Source: Rhinopomastus cyanomelas (taxonomy: Eukaryota > Chordata > Aves > Bucerotiformes > Rhinopomastidae). From it: a DNA stretch of 64,000 nucleotides. The stretch is taken from NCBI GenBank assembly GCA_013400115.1, contig VXBP01005604.1, positions 252,802 to 316,801 on the forward strand, read 5' to 3'. Below are positions 32,810-41,830 of the stretch, piece by piece. Within the stretch, counting starts at the first letter, position 1; every line of letters begins with the position of its first letter. The notes beneath the pieces are model-generated. The model was not told the DNA's origin, ran no database searches, and worked only from the letters and a program-made list of their open reading frames with translations. Both the position numbers and the translations under genes were made by a program.

Positions 32810-33043
32810 ATGCTTTTGTTTTACTGTGGTTGGAGGATGAAAAAGGGGGCAAAGAACAAGATGCTCTTCCAGGAAGCCCAGCATGGAGATTGGGTGTCAT
32901 GGTTGCCGGGTGAGGGTAAGACTTTGGGTCAAATTATTCTATTTTCTTCTTAGTATCACCTAAGACTGAAAGAAGATCCTTTAAGCATCACCTAAGACTT
33001 AAAGAAGATCCTTTAAGCATCACCTAAGACTTAAAGAAGATCC
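32810..33043. repeat. Unknown segment inserted in CR1, copy 1
   Basis: About 230 bp starting TGCTTTTGTTTTACTGTGG, with AAGATGCTCTTCCAGGAAG and TTCTATTTTCTTCTTAG, and ending in 32-bp tandem repeats (units at 32955, 32987 and 33019, each ATCACCTAAGACT plus a variant of TAAAGAAGATCCTTTAAGC). I do not recognise it as a named transposon. Copies 2 and 3 lie at 33102 and 33818. Confidence 0.75.
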
Positions 33044-33052
33044 TGTGGCAGG

Positions 33053-33053
33053 N
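33053..33053. other. Single-N assembly mark
   Basis: An N follows CCTGTGGCAGG, and the sequence then restarts at GACATTTAAAATC, as at 32771, 283 bp upstream. Confidence 0.9.
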
Positions 33054-33326
33054 GACATTTAAAATCGCTCTGGATATGTTCCCGTGTGACTTATGCTTTT
33101 GTTTTACTGTGGTTGGAGGATGAAAAAGGGGGCAAAGAACAAGATGCTCTTCCAGGAAGCCCAGCATGGAGATTGGGTGTCCTGGTTGCCGGGTGAGGGT
33201 AAGACTTTGGGTCAAATTATTCTATTTTCTTCTTAGTATCACCTAAGACTGAAAGAAGATCCTTTAAGCATCACCTAAGACTTAAAGAAGATCCTTTAAG
33301 CATCACCTAAGACTTAAAGAAGATCC
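33054..33326. repeat. Near-identical repeat of 32771-33043
   Basis: Offset 283 bp, with only a handful of substitutions visible (for example CCCTCTGG to CGCTCTGG, TTCCTGTG to TTCCCGTG). It includes the last 46 bp of CR1 coding end, the unknown segment (copy 2) and the 32-bp units at 33238, 33270 and 33302. It starts exactly after an N, so it may be a haplotype or contig overlap rather than a real duplication. Confidence 0.9.
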
Positions 33327-33393
33327 TGTGGCAGGGAGATTGGACTCGATGATCTTCTGAGGTCCCTTCACATCCCTAATGTTCTGTCACTCT
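33327..33393 (+). mobile_element. CR1 family A 3' UTR, resumed after insert
   Basis: TGTGGCAGGGAGATTGGACT to AATGTTCTGTCACTC. It completes the element interrupted at 32810. Confidence 0.9.
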
Positions 33394-33817
33394 TTCCAGA
33401 CAGAAAAAAGGCATCAGCAGTCAGAAACAGCTTGGGGTGGCCCCAAGGACCAGTCTTGGGTGGTGGCCTTGCCTCACACCAGCTGCCATTCCCCAGGTCT
33501 CTGGGGTTGGTGGTAAAGACAGATCAGACACTTTGCAGGTGATGCAACCTCCCTCTGGCAAAATCTCACCCCCCACTGGTGGTCCCCAACAGCATTTGAT
33601 GCCAACCCCCTTGGGTTTTGTCTTCCCATGCCCTGTCCCACGCTTTGCAGCCCGTCACACTTGGCAGCGCAACGTGGGAATGACTCACCAGGACAGAAGA
33701 CATCTGGAAGCAGCAGTTTCAAGTTGAGCTTCAAAAAGAAGTTGGGTTTCTTTTTCCCCCTTTCAGAGCAGGCACCAGCTCTCCATGACCACAGAAGGTT
33801 TCGGGTTGAAATCCTGG
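33394..33817. other. Unannotated single-copy stretch
   Basis: Nothing recognised; frames on both strands are uninformative. Confidence 0.5.
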
Positions 33818-33983
33818 TTTTGTTTTACTGTGGTTGGAGGATGAAAAGGGGGCAAAGAACAAGATGCTCTTCCAGGAAGCCCAGCATGGAGGTTGGATGT
33901 CCTGGTTGCTGGGTGAGGGAAAGACTTTGGGTCAGATTATTCTATTTTCTTCTTAGTGTCACCTAAGATTTAAAGAAGATCCT
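33818..33983. repeat. Unknown segment, copy 3
   Basis: Diverged from the first two copies (for example GGAGGTTGGATGTCC for GGAGATTGGGTGTCC) and carrying a single 32-bp unit (GTCACCTAAGATTTAAAG). Its divergence shows the segment is genuinely multicopy. It too is followed by a family A 3' UTR (GCTGTGGCAGGGGGATTGG at 33989), and that 3' UTR runs into the minisatellite. Confidence 0.85.
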
Positions 33984-34001
33984 TCATGCTGTGGCAGGGG
34001 G

Positions 34002-34569
34002 ATTGGACTGGATGATCTTTCCAGGTCCCTTCCAATCCCATTGGACTGGATGTTCTTTCAAGGTCCCTTCCAATCCCATTGGACTGAATGATCTTTCAAG
34101 GTCCTTTCCAATCCCATTGGACTGAATGTTCTTTCAAGGTCCCTTCCCATCCCATTGGACTGGATGATCTTTCAAGGTCCCTTCCCATCCCATTGGACTG
34201 GATGATCTTTCAAGGTCCCTTCCCATCCCATTGGACTGGATGATCTTTCAAGGTCCCTTCCCATCCCATTGAACTGAATGATCTTTCAAGGTCCGTTCCA
34301 ATCCCATTGGACTGGGTGATCTTTCCAGGTCCCTTCCAATCCCATTGGACTGGAGATCCTTCCAGGTCCCTTCCAATCCCATTGGACTGGAAATCCTTCC
34401 AGGTCCCTTCCCATCCCATTGGACTGAATGTTCTTTCAAGGTCCCTTCCCATCCCATTGGACTGAATGATCTTTCAAGGTCCCTTCCAATCCCATTGGAC
34501 TGGATGATCTTTCCAGGTCCCTTCCAATCCCATTGGACTGGATGATCTTTCAAGGTCCCTTCCAGTCCC
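34002..34569 (+). repeat. 38-bp minisatellite of 15 units made from CR1 3' UTR
   Basis: Each unit is ATTGGACTGGATGATCTTTC plus AAGGTCCCTTCCAATCCC, exactly the core of the family A 3' UTR. Thirteen units are 38 bp and two are 37 bp (near 34346 and 34384). Variants include TTCCAGG for TTCAAGG, CCCATCCC for CCAATCCC and GAATG for GGATG, several shared between neighbouring units, as expected for stepwise expansion. The last unit passes into the normal tail. Confidence 0.96.
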
Positions 34570-34596
34570 TAACGTTCTGTGATTCTGTGATTCTCA
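34570..34596 (+). mobile_element. CR1 tail closing the minisatellite
   Basis: TAACGTTCTGTGATTCTGTG ATTCTC is the usual end of family A, so the array grew inside one inserted element. Confidence 0.9.
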
Positions 34597-35067
34597 AAGT
34601 GTTTTTTTCAGCTTCAAGAGTTTTCTGAAGCAACTGGTACAAAAGACATAACATTTGTGGCAATTCCCTGCCTGGAAGAAGTGGAACAGCTTTGCAATGA
34701 AACATGAAGTAGAGAACTTTGAAGTGCAGTTATTCTTTGTTCTTGGTTTCAGTGGTGAATTTCTTCGAGCTCGCATGGCACGGAGGAGATCTTTTTTCAG
34801 GGAAAAAAAAACCCCCAACCCCAGTAAAAGAGAAAAAAAACCCCCTTTGGCATGTTCAGTGGAAATCAATCCGAATTGGAGTTTCAGCTGTTGGTAAATC
34901 AATGCCATCCCCGTGCTCTCTGGGAATATTTGCTTGTTGCTTAAAGATGATGCTCCTATTTATTTAGAAGAGAAGCCAAATGTGGACAGTGTCTGCTACA
35001 AGGGTCTCACTGTGTGATGCATCTGTGGCTCTGCTGATGGCTGCTCTGAGCAGAGGTGTGATGGAGA
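34597..35067. other. Single-copy stretch with A/C-rich runs
   Basis: Poly-A interrupted by CCCCC occurs at 34803-34853. Nothing else recognised. Confidence 0.5.
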
Positions 35068-35143
35068 AACATGGAATCATGTTTAGGTTGGAAGGGATCT
35101 CAGAGATCATCTAGTTCCAACCCCACTGCCCTTGGCAGGGACA
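35068..35143 (-). mobile_element. Older CR1 3' end
   Basis: ACATGGAATCATGTTTAGGT, TTGGAAGGGATCTCAGAGAT and CTGCCCTTGGCAGGGACAC, a classic avian CR1 type distinct from family A. Confidence 0.82.
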
Positions 35144-35160
35144 CAACACACCAGCTCTCC

Positions 35161-35293
35161 ATCACAGAATCACAGAACTTTAGGGATTGGAAGGGACCTT
35201 GAAAGATCACCCAGTCCAACCCCCCTGCCACAGCAGGATCTCCTAGACCAAGCTGCACAGGAACACATCCAGGAGGGTTTTAAATGTCTCCCC
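35161..35293 (-). mobile_element. CR1 family A 3' end
   Basis: ATCACAGAATCACAGAACTT through the 3' UTR to GGAGGGTTTTAAATGTCTCC. It lies beside the older CR1 in the same orientation. Confidence 0.92.
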
Positions 35294-35373
35294 AAGGGAG
35301 CCTCAGCAGTCATGGATTTTCCAGAAAGTACTTTTCCTCTGGCCTGAGACAGCTGAGATCCTGTAAGTGATCC

Positions 35374-35450
35374 ATCATAGAACTGGTTTGGTTGGAGGAG
35401 ACCTTTAAGATCACTGAGTCCAACGGTTAACCCAGCACTGCCAGGTCATT
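35374..35450 (-). mobile_element. Older CR1 3' end
   Basis: ATCATAGAACTGGTTTGGTT, GGAGGAGACCTTTAAGATCA and CCAACGGTTAACCCAGCACT, a third CR1 type. Confidence 0.8.
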
Positions 35451-36937
35451 GCAGCTCCACCTCTCTAGCAGCAGAGCCTGGCAAACCGGGCAGCTTGCCA
35501 CCAGCTCTCGGTCCTGGGAGGCTGTCACTCATCCCTCCCCGAAGTGATCCATCACCGTGTCAGCAGCAAGCCCTCACTTGCTCCTTCTGTGGAGCAGAAG
35601 CGAAAGAAACACACATGGAGGGAAAGGAGGAACAGGTCTGTGTGTCTTGGTGTCATACGCTCGACCGATGTTATTTTCAGGGTGCGTGACCCCCAGGGAA
35701 CACCCACCGCACCCCAACCGGCAGGGGTGGCTCAGCACTAGGCACCCAGGGTGCAGAGCACAGACACGTCTCTCGAGCTGCTTGTGCCTTCCTTGGTGCC
35801 ACCAGGTACTGCTGAGGTCCTGGACAGGTAAAGGAGACATCATGCAATCTAAAAATCACCTCCTGCTTCCCATACTTGTGTTAACTGACAGTCTCTTATC
35901 ATAATTTATATTTAATCATAAAACATACAATTTTATATGAATTGCATGGATTCATTTTATATTCATTAGTTTCATATATCCATCAATGAGTCTTGTTCAA
36001 TGCACCCACTGCAGGTAGTTTTCCACATCCCACAACATCTCAGCTCTTGGATGTGACCAGGACAAGACTCTAGGAGATCGGCACCAACCCTGGGAGTCAG
36101 GAAGCTGAACGTCCTTGAAGACACCAGCTTTGGTCTCACGTAACCTGGAGGATTAGCCAAAGAGCTCTTAAAAGCACCACGGGGAGAGGGGTGCTGGGGG
36201 ACCCGGTGTTGACCCTTTCCTGGAGTGTTTTCCCCTTGCACGGACACCTGCACGGGAAGGACATTTCTGGGTGGATCGTGCAGACCCCCACAGGTCCTGA
36301 GTGTGCACAGTGCACCCCTCCATGCTGATACCATAATTAATTACCTAATTAATTGCCATATGCAGTCTTTTCCCTGTCACATTGCTACAACAGCACAAAC
36401 TGGGGGAGGCTGCGGGAAGAAGTGATGGTTCCTCCCTTCCCCGGTCCTGGAGGAGAGGCAGAAGGGCTGCGTGCGCCATCAGCGCCGGCATTATCTGCCC
36501 CATGTGCAGCCATCTGGTTCTGCTGAAGGTTTTGATCTCTCAGCCGGGTTTGATTTATGTGCCAGGAGCAGCGGCGTTCCCATCGCAGGAGCCGAGCGCG
36601 ATGGTTAACGTTGTCGCGGCTTCAGGGTAAAGCTGGATCCCACCAAGGCTGAGTTTTACGTTGCCCCTTATTGGACACATGTGGGGAGGGAAAGGCTCTC
36701 CGCTTGCCGCTGGCCCGCTCGGGCTGGGTTTGGGCCAGGCAACGTGAAACCTGTTTGGGTTTTGGTTTGTGGGAACGCCGCTGCCTTCACGATCGACGCC
36801 CGGGAAAGCGATACTCGGCGGTGTTTTTGCCCCGCGAGAAAACCCAGAGCAGGGATTTCTCACTTGGTAGGAGGAGGCTTCTGTCCTCTCTTGTGAGGGT
36901 GGCAGCGTCAGATCTAGAGCCTCCATGAGATGTTTGG
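35451..36937. other. Single-copy stretch, AT-rich island then CpG-rich block
   Basis: 35890-35990 is strongly AT-rich (TTATATTTAATCATAAAACA). 36580-36850 is CpG-rich (AACGTTGTCGCGGC, CGATCGACGCCCGGG, CCCCGCGAGAAAACCC). Between them lies the homeodomain-type palindrome listed separately. This may be a regulatory locus or a weak CpG island. No coding frame is convincing. Confidence 0.35.
36335..36354. promoter_or_regulatory. Homeodomain-type palindrome
   Basis: AATTAATT, ACCT, AATTAATT: two copies of a self-complementary octamer with TAAT cores on both strands, spaced 4 bp apart. Paired or dimeric homeodomain factors bind such arrangements. Chance occurrence in AT-rich DNA is possible. Confidence 0.3.
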
Positions 36938-37112
36938 AGAAACATTGAACAGGCTGCTCAGGGAGGTGGTGGAGACCCCATCTCCAGAGGTGTTCAAAAG
37001 GTTATAGATGGGGCACTTGCAGACATGGTCTAGCAGTCTAGTGGTCATGGAGGTGTTGGGTTGAAGCTTGATCTTGGACCTTGGAGGTCCCTTCCAACCT
37101 CAATGATTGTGT
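36938..37112 (+). mobile_element. Older CR1 with ORF2 end
   Basis: AACATTGAACAGGCTGCTCA, GGAGGTGGTGGAGACCCC and a distinct 3' UTR (ATGGTCTAGCAGTCTAGTGG), ending TTCCAACCTCAATGATTG. Confidence 0.82.
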
Positions 37113-37144
37113 AACAGAGCTCCTGGGAGCTCCGGTGTCATTGA

Positions 37145-37244
37145 AACCCTCCTGGATATGTCCTGGATATGATCCTGCTATGGTGAAGGGATTGGACTGG
37201 ATGATCCTTCGAGGTCCCTTCCAATCCCTAATGTCCTGTGATTT
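37145..37244 (+). mobile_element. CR1 family A 3' end
   Basis: Starts CCTCCTGGATATGTCCTGGA, where a GATATGTCCTG word is doubled, and ends TAATGTCCTGTGATT. Confidence 0.9.
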
Positions 37245-37396
37245 GGTGTCAGTTGAAACATGGAGGATATAACAGTGAGCACATCCTGCTCATTCTCTTG
37301 GGCACTGATAATCTTTGAGAACCTTATGTTCTCCTTCACCTCATCAAAGGTGGAAAGTGCACTTGTATACTTGAAACTGCTATTTCTGCTTGTCCA

Positions 37397-37803
37397 GGGC
37401 CTGAAGAATCAACCTTATGAGGAGAGATGGAGAGAGCTGGGGCTGTTTAGTTTGAGGAAGAGGAGGCTGAGGGGAGACATCATCGCTCTCTACAACCATC
37501 TGAAAGGACACCACAGAGATGTTGGTGCTGGGCTCTTCTCACAGGTCACTGTGAGAAGCAGAGGGAAGGGCTTCAAGCTTCAACAGAGGAGGTTTAGATT
37601 GGACATCAGGAAGAAATCCCTCCTGGAGAGTGGTCAGGCACTGGGATGGGCTGCCCAGGGTGGTGGACCATCCCTGGAGGTGTTTAAAAATCACTTAGAT
37701 GTAGTGTTGAGGGATGTGGTGTAGGAATGACCTTGTAGAGTAGGGTTGATGGTTGGACTCAATGATCCCAAAGGTCTTTTCCAACCTGAATGATTCTATG
37801 ATC
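37397..37803 (+). mobile_element. CR1 family B with ORF2 C-terminus
   Basis: GGCCTGAAGAATCAACCTTA onward. An open frame (to 37724) reads PYEERWRELGLFSLRKRRLR and RRFRLDIRKKSLLESGQALG to a stop, slightly shortened around the PREVVES codons. The 3' UTR is the family B type (TGTAGAGTAGGGTTGATGGT). The ATG-initiated frame starting at 37260 extends upstream into non-CR1 sequence by chance. Confidence 0.92.
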
Positions 37804-38680
37804 CTTCCACCACCCGAAAAAAAGAAATACAAAATTATTCTGATCCAGAGCTCTTCATCTCCACTACCTGGTGAAACCAGTTCACGTTGGGTGAGATGCA
37901 CTGGTTTTCATGGTGCTGGCACATGGTGCTTCATGATGGGAACTGAGGAGAGACAATGTTGATTGAAATGTCTCAGGAAATCGGGGAGGGCAGAATATCC
38001 TGACCCAACCTGGAGGTGGAGGGCAGCCTCCTGCAGCAGGCAGGGCGGGTAAGCCCTGCAAAAAGGGATTTGTCAAGGTTTGGGTGAGTTTCTGTGATGT
38101 AGATACTGGGAGGAATTTTTATGGGATCTGGCTCTGGAACTGAGAGGATTAAACAGCAAAGGAAAACCCAACGTGCTCTTCGTAACTGACAGTGCACAGA
38201 AGTGATAGCTCCTGCAGCAACTGGGATCAGAGCCGCAGCTGCCTGCAGCCAGCCCTTCCCAGCCATCTGTGCACAGGCAGCCTGAGGGAAAGGGCTGAAG
38301 GAACAAGCTGTGGCAGCCCCGGAGTTCTCCACGGCTTCAGGAAGGATGTCCCTCGGCAGCAAAAGGGGACCCAGTGTCCAGAAGGGTTTTTGACACCATT
38401 AGTCCATATGGATCCATGAGTGTTGAGCTGGAGGTGCCGAAGGGAAGGGCTGGTGTCAGACGCAGCTGGGATGTTCTCAAGACAGGAAACAAATCATGGA
38501 AGGGATGCTCTTCTCCCTTGGCTGCCGCAACACGCCGTGTAACACGCGCTGCCATGTAACCTGCTCTGTGTTTCATCAGCCGAGCTTGAGGCTTCTTCCA
38601 TTTTTGGCTGTTGAAATTCAACTGAAAGGATGTTGTGAGAGAATAAAGGGGGTAATATGGTCTAGTGGTTTGAGGGTTCC
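37804..38680. other. Unannotated single-copy stretch
   Basis: Nothing recognised. A 129-codon minus frame (38362-37973) has no motif. Confidence 0.45.
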
Positions 38681-38790
38681 TATCACAGAACATTAGGGGT
38701 TGGAAGGGACCTCAAAAGATCAGCCAGTCCAATCCCCTTGACACAGCAGGACCACCTAGACCAAGTCACATAGGAACATAACCAGGTGGC
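38681..38790 (-). mobile_element. CR1 family A 3' end
   Basis: CTATCACAGAACATTAGGGG to ATAGGAACATAACCAGGTGG. It is head to head with the next element. Confidence 0.92.
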
Positions 38791-38809
38791 TCTTCTATCA
38801 CTTCTATCA

Positions 38810-38903
38810 TCTAGTGATAGGACAAGGGGCAGTGGGTGTGAGCTGGAACAGGGGAGGTTCCATATAAATACGAGGAGGAACTTCTTCACGGTAAGGGTGA
38901 TGG
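38810..38903 (+). mobile_element. CR1 family A ORF2 internal fragment
   Basis: TCTAGTGATAGGACAAGGGG, GAGGTTCCATATAAATACGA and TTCTTCACGGTAAGGGTGAT. It lacks the 3' end and is instead joined to a family B copy, so the two were recombined or one landed in the other. Confidence 0.88.
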
Positions 38904-38907
38904 TTGT

Positions 38908-39364
38908 GAGTGCAGAGCAGGGCAACGGAGCTGGGGAAGAGCCTGGAGAATCAATCTGATGAGGGGAGATGGAGAGAGTTGGGGCTGTTTAGATTGAGGA
39001 AGAGGAGGCTGAGAGGAGACGTCATCACTCTCTACACTATCTGAAAGACACTTTAGAGATGTTGGTGCTGGGCTCTTCTCACAGGTCATTAGTGACAGAA
39101 GCAGAGGGAAGGGCTTTAAGCTTCAACAGGGAAAGGATAGACTGGACATCAGGAAAATAGTCATCACAGAGAGAGTGGTCAGGCACTGGGATGGGCTGCC
39201 CAGAGTTGTGGTTGAGTCTCCATCCTTTGATGACTTTAAAAGATACTTAGATGTAGTGCTGGGGGATCAGATTTAGGGGTGACCTTGTAGAGTAGGGTTG
39301 ATGGTTGAACTCAATGACCTCAAAGATCTTTTCCAACCTGACTGATTCTGTGATTCTATGATTC
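38908..39364 (+). mobile_element. CR1 family B, near-complete ORF2 end
   Basis: Starts at CAGAGCAGGGCAACGGAGCT and GAGCCTGGAGAATCAATCTG, then GAAGAGGAGGCTGAGAGGAG, GTTGGTGCTGGGCTCTTCTC and GCCCAGAGTTGTGGTTGAGT. It ends with the family B 3' UTR and TGATTCTGTGATTCTATGATT. Confidence 0.93.
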
Positions 39365-39668
39365 CCAGCCCCAGGGATGGGCAGCAGCAGAGCCACAGGA
39401 TGCTCGTCCTGTTGGATACCTTGCAGAAGACCATGGGGAAGAGGGAAGGAACCCCAGGCCTGTGAATTAGCATCAAAAGGTTGGTGCGAGGTTTATGGGG
39501 ACATTTACTAGTGCTGGTTTCATTATTTCCACCGGCCTCGATTCGAGGAGTCCTCATTAAAAGTGTAATAAATGTAAAAATATTTTACAGGCCAATAAAA
39601 GTTCCGAAGCAAAAATAACTTTATATAGTGTGATTTCCCCCCCCTCTTTTACAAAGTACTGCTTGGTA
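39365..39668. other. Single-copy stretch, possible conserved AT-rich block
   Basis: 39545-39640 reads AAAGTGTAATAAATGTAAAA and GGCCAATAAAAGTTCCG, an AT-rich block with a CCAAT-like word and no CR1. Possible conserved element; composition argument only. Confidence 0.25.
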
Positions 39669-39748
39669 TCATGGAACCATCCAATCATCAGGGATGGAAA
39701 AGACCTTCAAGGTCATCTTGAACCTGCTGATTCAACACTGCTGATGGG
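39669..39748 (-). mobile_element. Older CR1 3' end
   Basis: ATCATGGAACCATCCAATCA, GGATGGAAAAGACCTTCAAG and GTCATCTTGAACCTGCTG. Confidence 0.75.
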
Positions 39749-39765
39749 ATGAGAGAAGCCTCTTT

Positions 39766-39860
39766 CATAGAATCATAGAATCATTAGGGATTGGAAGGGA
39801 CTTTGAAAGATCATCTAGTCCAATCCCCCTGCCACAGCAGGACCACCTAGACCAAGTCAC
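39766..39860 (-). mobile_element. CR1 family A 3' end
   Basis: CATAGAATCATAGAATCATT to CACCTAGACCAAGTCACAGA. Confidence 0.92.
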
Positions 39861-40012
39861 AGAATCAGTCTGTTTTGGGGTAGGGGAAAGGGACAGGTTG
39901 GGTTCTTCTTTCCAGCCAACTAATTTGTCAGGGAGTGGGTAATTCTCTTGGTCACTGACTTTAGTAAGAGCATATTAGGTGTAATAGTGAGGAAGGGGAG
40001 ATCAACAAACCC

Positions 40013-40273
40013 ATGACAATGGATATCTGGATGGCAGATTTTGGCCTGTTCAGGACCTTGGTTGAGGGACTCCCTTGGGAAGATCTCCTGAAGGACAAAG
40101 AGGTCCAGGAAGGCTGGGCACTCTTCAAGAAAGTACTTATAAAGGTGCAAGAACTCACAGGAGAAAGTGGCCTCAAGTTATCCCAAGGGAGGGTTAGGGT
40201 ATTAGGAAAAATGTCTTCACTGAGAGTGGTCAGAGATTGGAAGAGGCTACCAAGGGAAGATTCATGTAATTAA
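40013..40273 (+). pseudogene. Recombinant CR1 ORF2: N-half linker fused to C-terminus
   Basis: An 86-codon open frame joins two distant parts of CR1 ORF2. Residues about 7-45 (MADFGLFRTLVEGLPWEDLL, then VQEGWALFKKVL) match the segment between the endonuclease and RT domains. From about residue 48 (GLKLSQGRVRVLGKMSSLRV, then WKRLPRE) it is the ORF2 C-terminus. All of the RT domain between them is missing, yet the frame is kept across the join. It is a deleted copy, or a product of template switching during reverse transcription. A 20-bp direct duplication (TTCATGTAATTAATGGTGGA) follows at 40261. Confidence 0.8.
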
Positions 40274-40307
40274 TGGTGGATTCATGTAATTAATTCCATT
40301 AATCCAT

Positions 40308-40399
40308 TGGTCTAGGTGATCCTGCTGTGGCAGGGGAATTGAACTAGATGATCTTTCGAGGTCTCTTCCAATCCCTAATGTTCTGTGATTCTGTGATTC
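40308..40399 (+). mobile_element. CR1 family A 3' UTR
   Basis: TTGGTCTAGGTGATCCTGCT to TTCTGTGATTCTGTGATT. It may supply the 3' end of the recombinant copy just upstream. Confidence 0.9.
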
Positions 40400-40460
40400 A
40401 GGTTGACAGTTGGACCAGATGATCTTAGAGGTCTCTTCCAGCCTTCATGATTTCATGATG
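40400..40460 (+). mobile_element. Older CR1 3' end scrap
   Basis: AGGTTGACAGTTGGACCAGA, GAGGTCTCTTCCAGCC and TTCATGATTTCATGATG. It follows the family A tail directly. Confidence 0.8.
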
Positions 40461-40495
40461 TTAGACCACATGCAACCTTTTTTTTGTTCTATTTT

Positions 40496-40855
40496 AGTCT
40501 AGAGAAGAGAAGGCTGAGAGGAGACCTTCTTGCTCTCTACAGCTACTGCAAAGGAGGTTTTAGTGAGACTGTGCTGTCTCTTCTCCCAAATCAGTAATGA
40601 TAGAATGAGGGGAAATGGCCTCAAGTTGTATCAAGGGAGGTTGGCTCTTTGGAAGAAGTTCTTTGCTGAGAGAGTGGTTGAGCCCTGGACCAGACTGTCC
40701 AGGGAGGTGGTAGAGTCCCCATCCCTGGAGGTGTTTAAAAACCAAGTAGCTAAAGCACTTGAGGCCATGGTCTAGGGGTTAGGGAGATGCTGGGATGAGA
40801 GCTGGACTTGATGCTCCTGGAGGTCCTTTCCAGCCAGGATGACTCTATGATTCTA
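40496..40855 (+). mobile_element. Classic CR1 with ORF2 end
   Basis: AGTCTAGAGAAGAGAAGGCT, CTACAGCTACTGCAAAGGAG, GGGGAAATGGCCTCAAGTTG and GTGGTAGAGTCCCCATCCCT. The open frame 40530-40775 reads NDRMRGNGLKLYQGRLALWK and EVVESPSLEVFKNQVAKALE. Its 3' UTR (GGAGATGCTGGGATGAGAGC) differs from A and B. Confidence 0.9.
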
Positions 40856-41830
40856 TTTTCCTGAAGAAAAGAGAGAAAACACAAATTTTCCTGTTATTTT
40901 CTGGTTTAAACCCCACAAACTCTATCCAGAAGGGCACCAGCAAATAAGGGACTGACAAAAGGAAAAGACACAAATGTTTTCAAGGTCCTCTGCAAAATCT
41001 GCTTGCCTAAAGCCACTGTGTGTAGCCAGGCCTAACCTATGGATTCTGGAAGTCTGTTAAACAAGGAGTGACGGTCGCCAAACCCGCCGTTAGGGTCTTG
41101 GGATGTGCAGTCCTCTGCAGCAGGACCGAATAACAATGAGGAAACGCTTTGGAACCAGCTCAGCTTGGAGGGAATCCAAAAATCTTGTGGAATGGGTGGA
41201 GATGAACTAATGAAAAAAAAAGGAGTCAAATTTAAGCATTAAATCATCCCCCAACTTGGCATCTGCGGCACTGAACTGCTCGCCCCGAAGATAATGACGT
41301 TCCAGCGTCGGAATGACATCCAAACAGCTTTGATCACAGAGAGGACCAACTGGCCCAAAAATGCTAAATTTGGCTGTCCCGGCCGGGTTATCCTAATAAA
41401 TCCTGAGTCAGCTCGGCAAGCGCCGTGGCTTCCAACGTGCCGGATGAACGCGGGTGTGCTTGACCCCAAAGAAGCCGGAGGTGTCAGCTGCAGCAGCCAG
41501 TGGACCTCCACTTGCTTGAAAGCCATCACGTGGTTCCTGGTTCTTAGGCTCTGGCATGTGCCGGTGCTGTGGATGTTGACTCTGCAAGCTGCCTTCAGAA
41601 TTTTGGGTCAACAACAGTTTTTGCTCCTGCAGGGCTTTAGCCTTGGTTTGTAGCGCTTGGGGGAGCTAAGCCTGTGTGTGGGGAGAAGGAATGGGGGTGA
41701 AATTTGTGCTAGGAGAAAGTCTCTGCCTTTCTCCATGCCTGCTGGGTCTAGCAGAGCATCAGCTAGGAAGCACCAGAGAGGTGTCATCACCATCGAGATC
41801 ATTAATGTGGTGATGGAAGTGGTCTAAAAA
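40856..41830. other. Single-copy stretch, possible conserved element
   Basis: 41220-41460 combines CpG and AT-rich words (AATTTAAGCATTAAATCATC, GATAATGACGTTCC, CTAAATTTGGC) and a MARE/AP-1-like TGAGTCAGC at 41405. It is repeat-free and may be regulatory. No protein signature. Confidence 0.3.

Noticed and set aside
33190..33235. GGTGAGGGTAAG donor and TTCTATTTTCTTCTTAG acceptor in the unknown segment
   Set aside because: They are only about 40 bp apart, too short for a vertebrate intron, and lie inside a repeat.
34210..34553. Open frames with repeating DHPVQWDGKGPG-like peptides
   Set aside because: Direct translation of the antisense 38-bp minisatellite.
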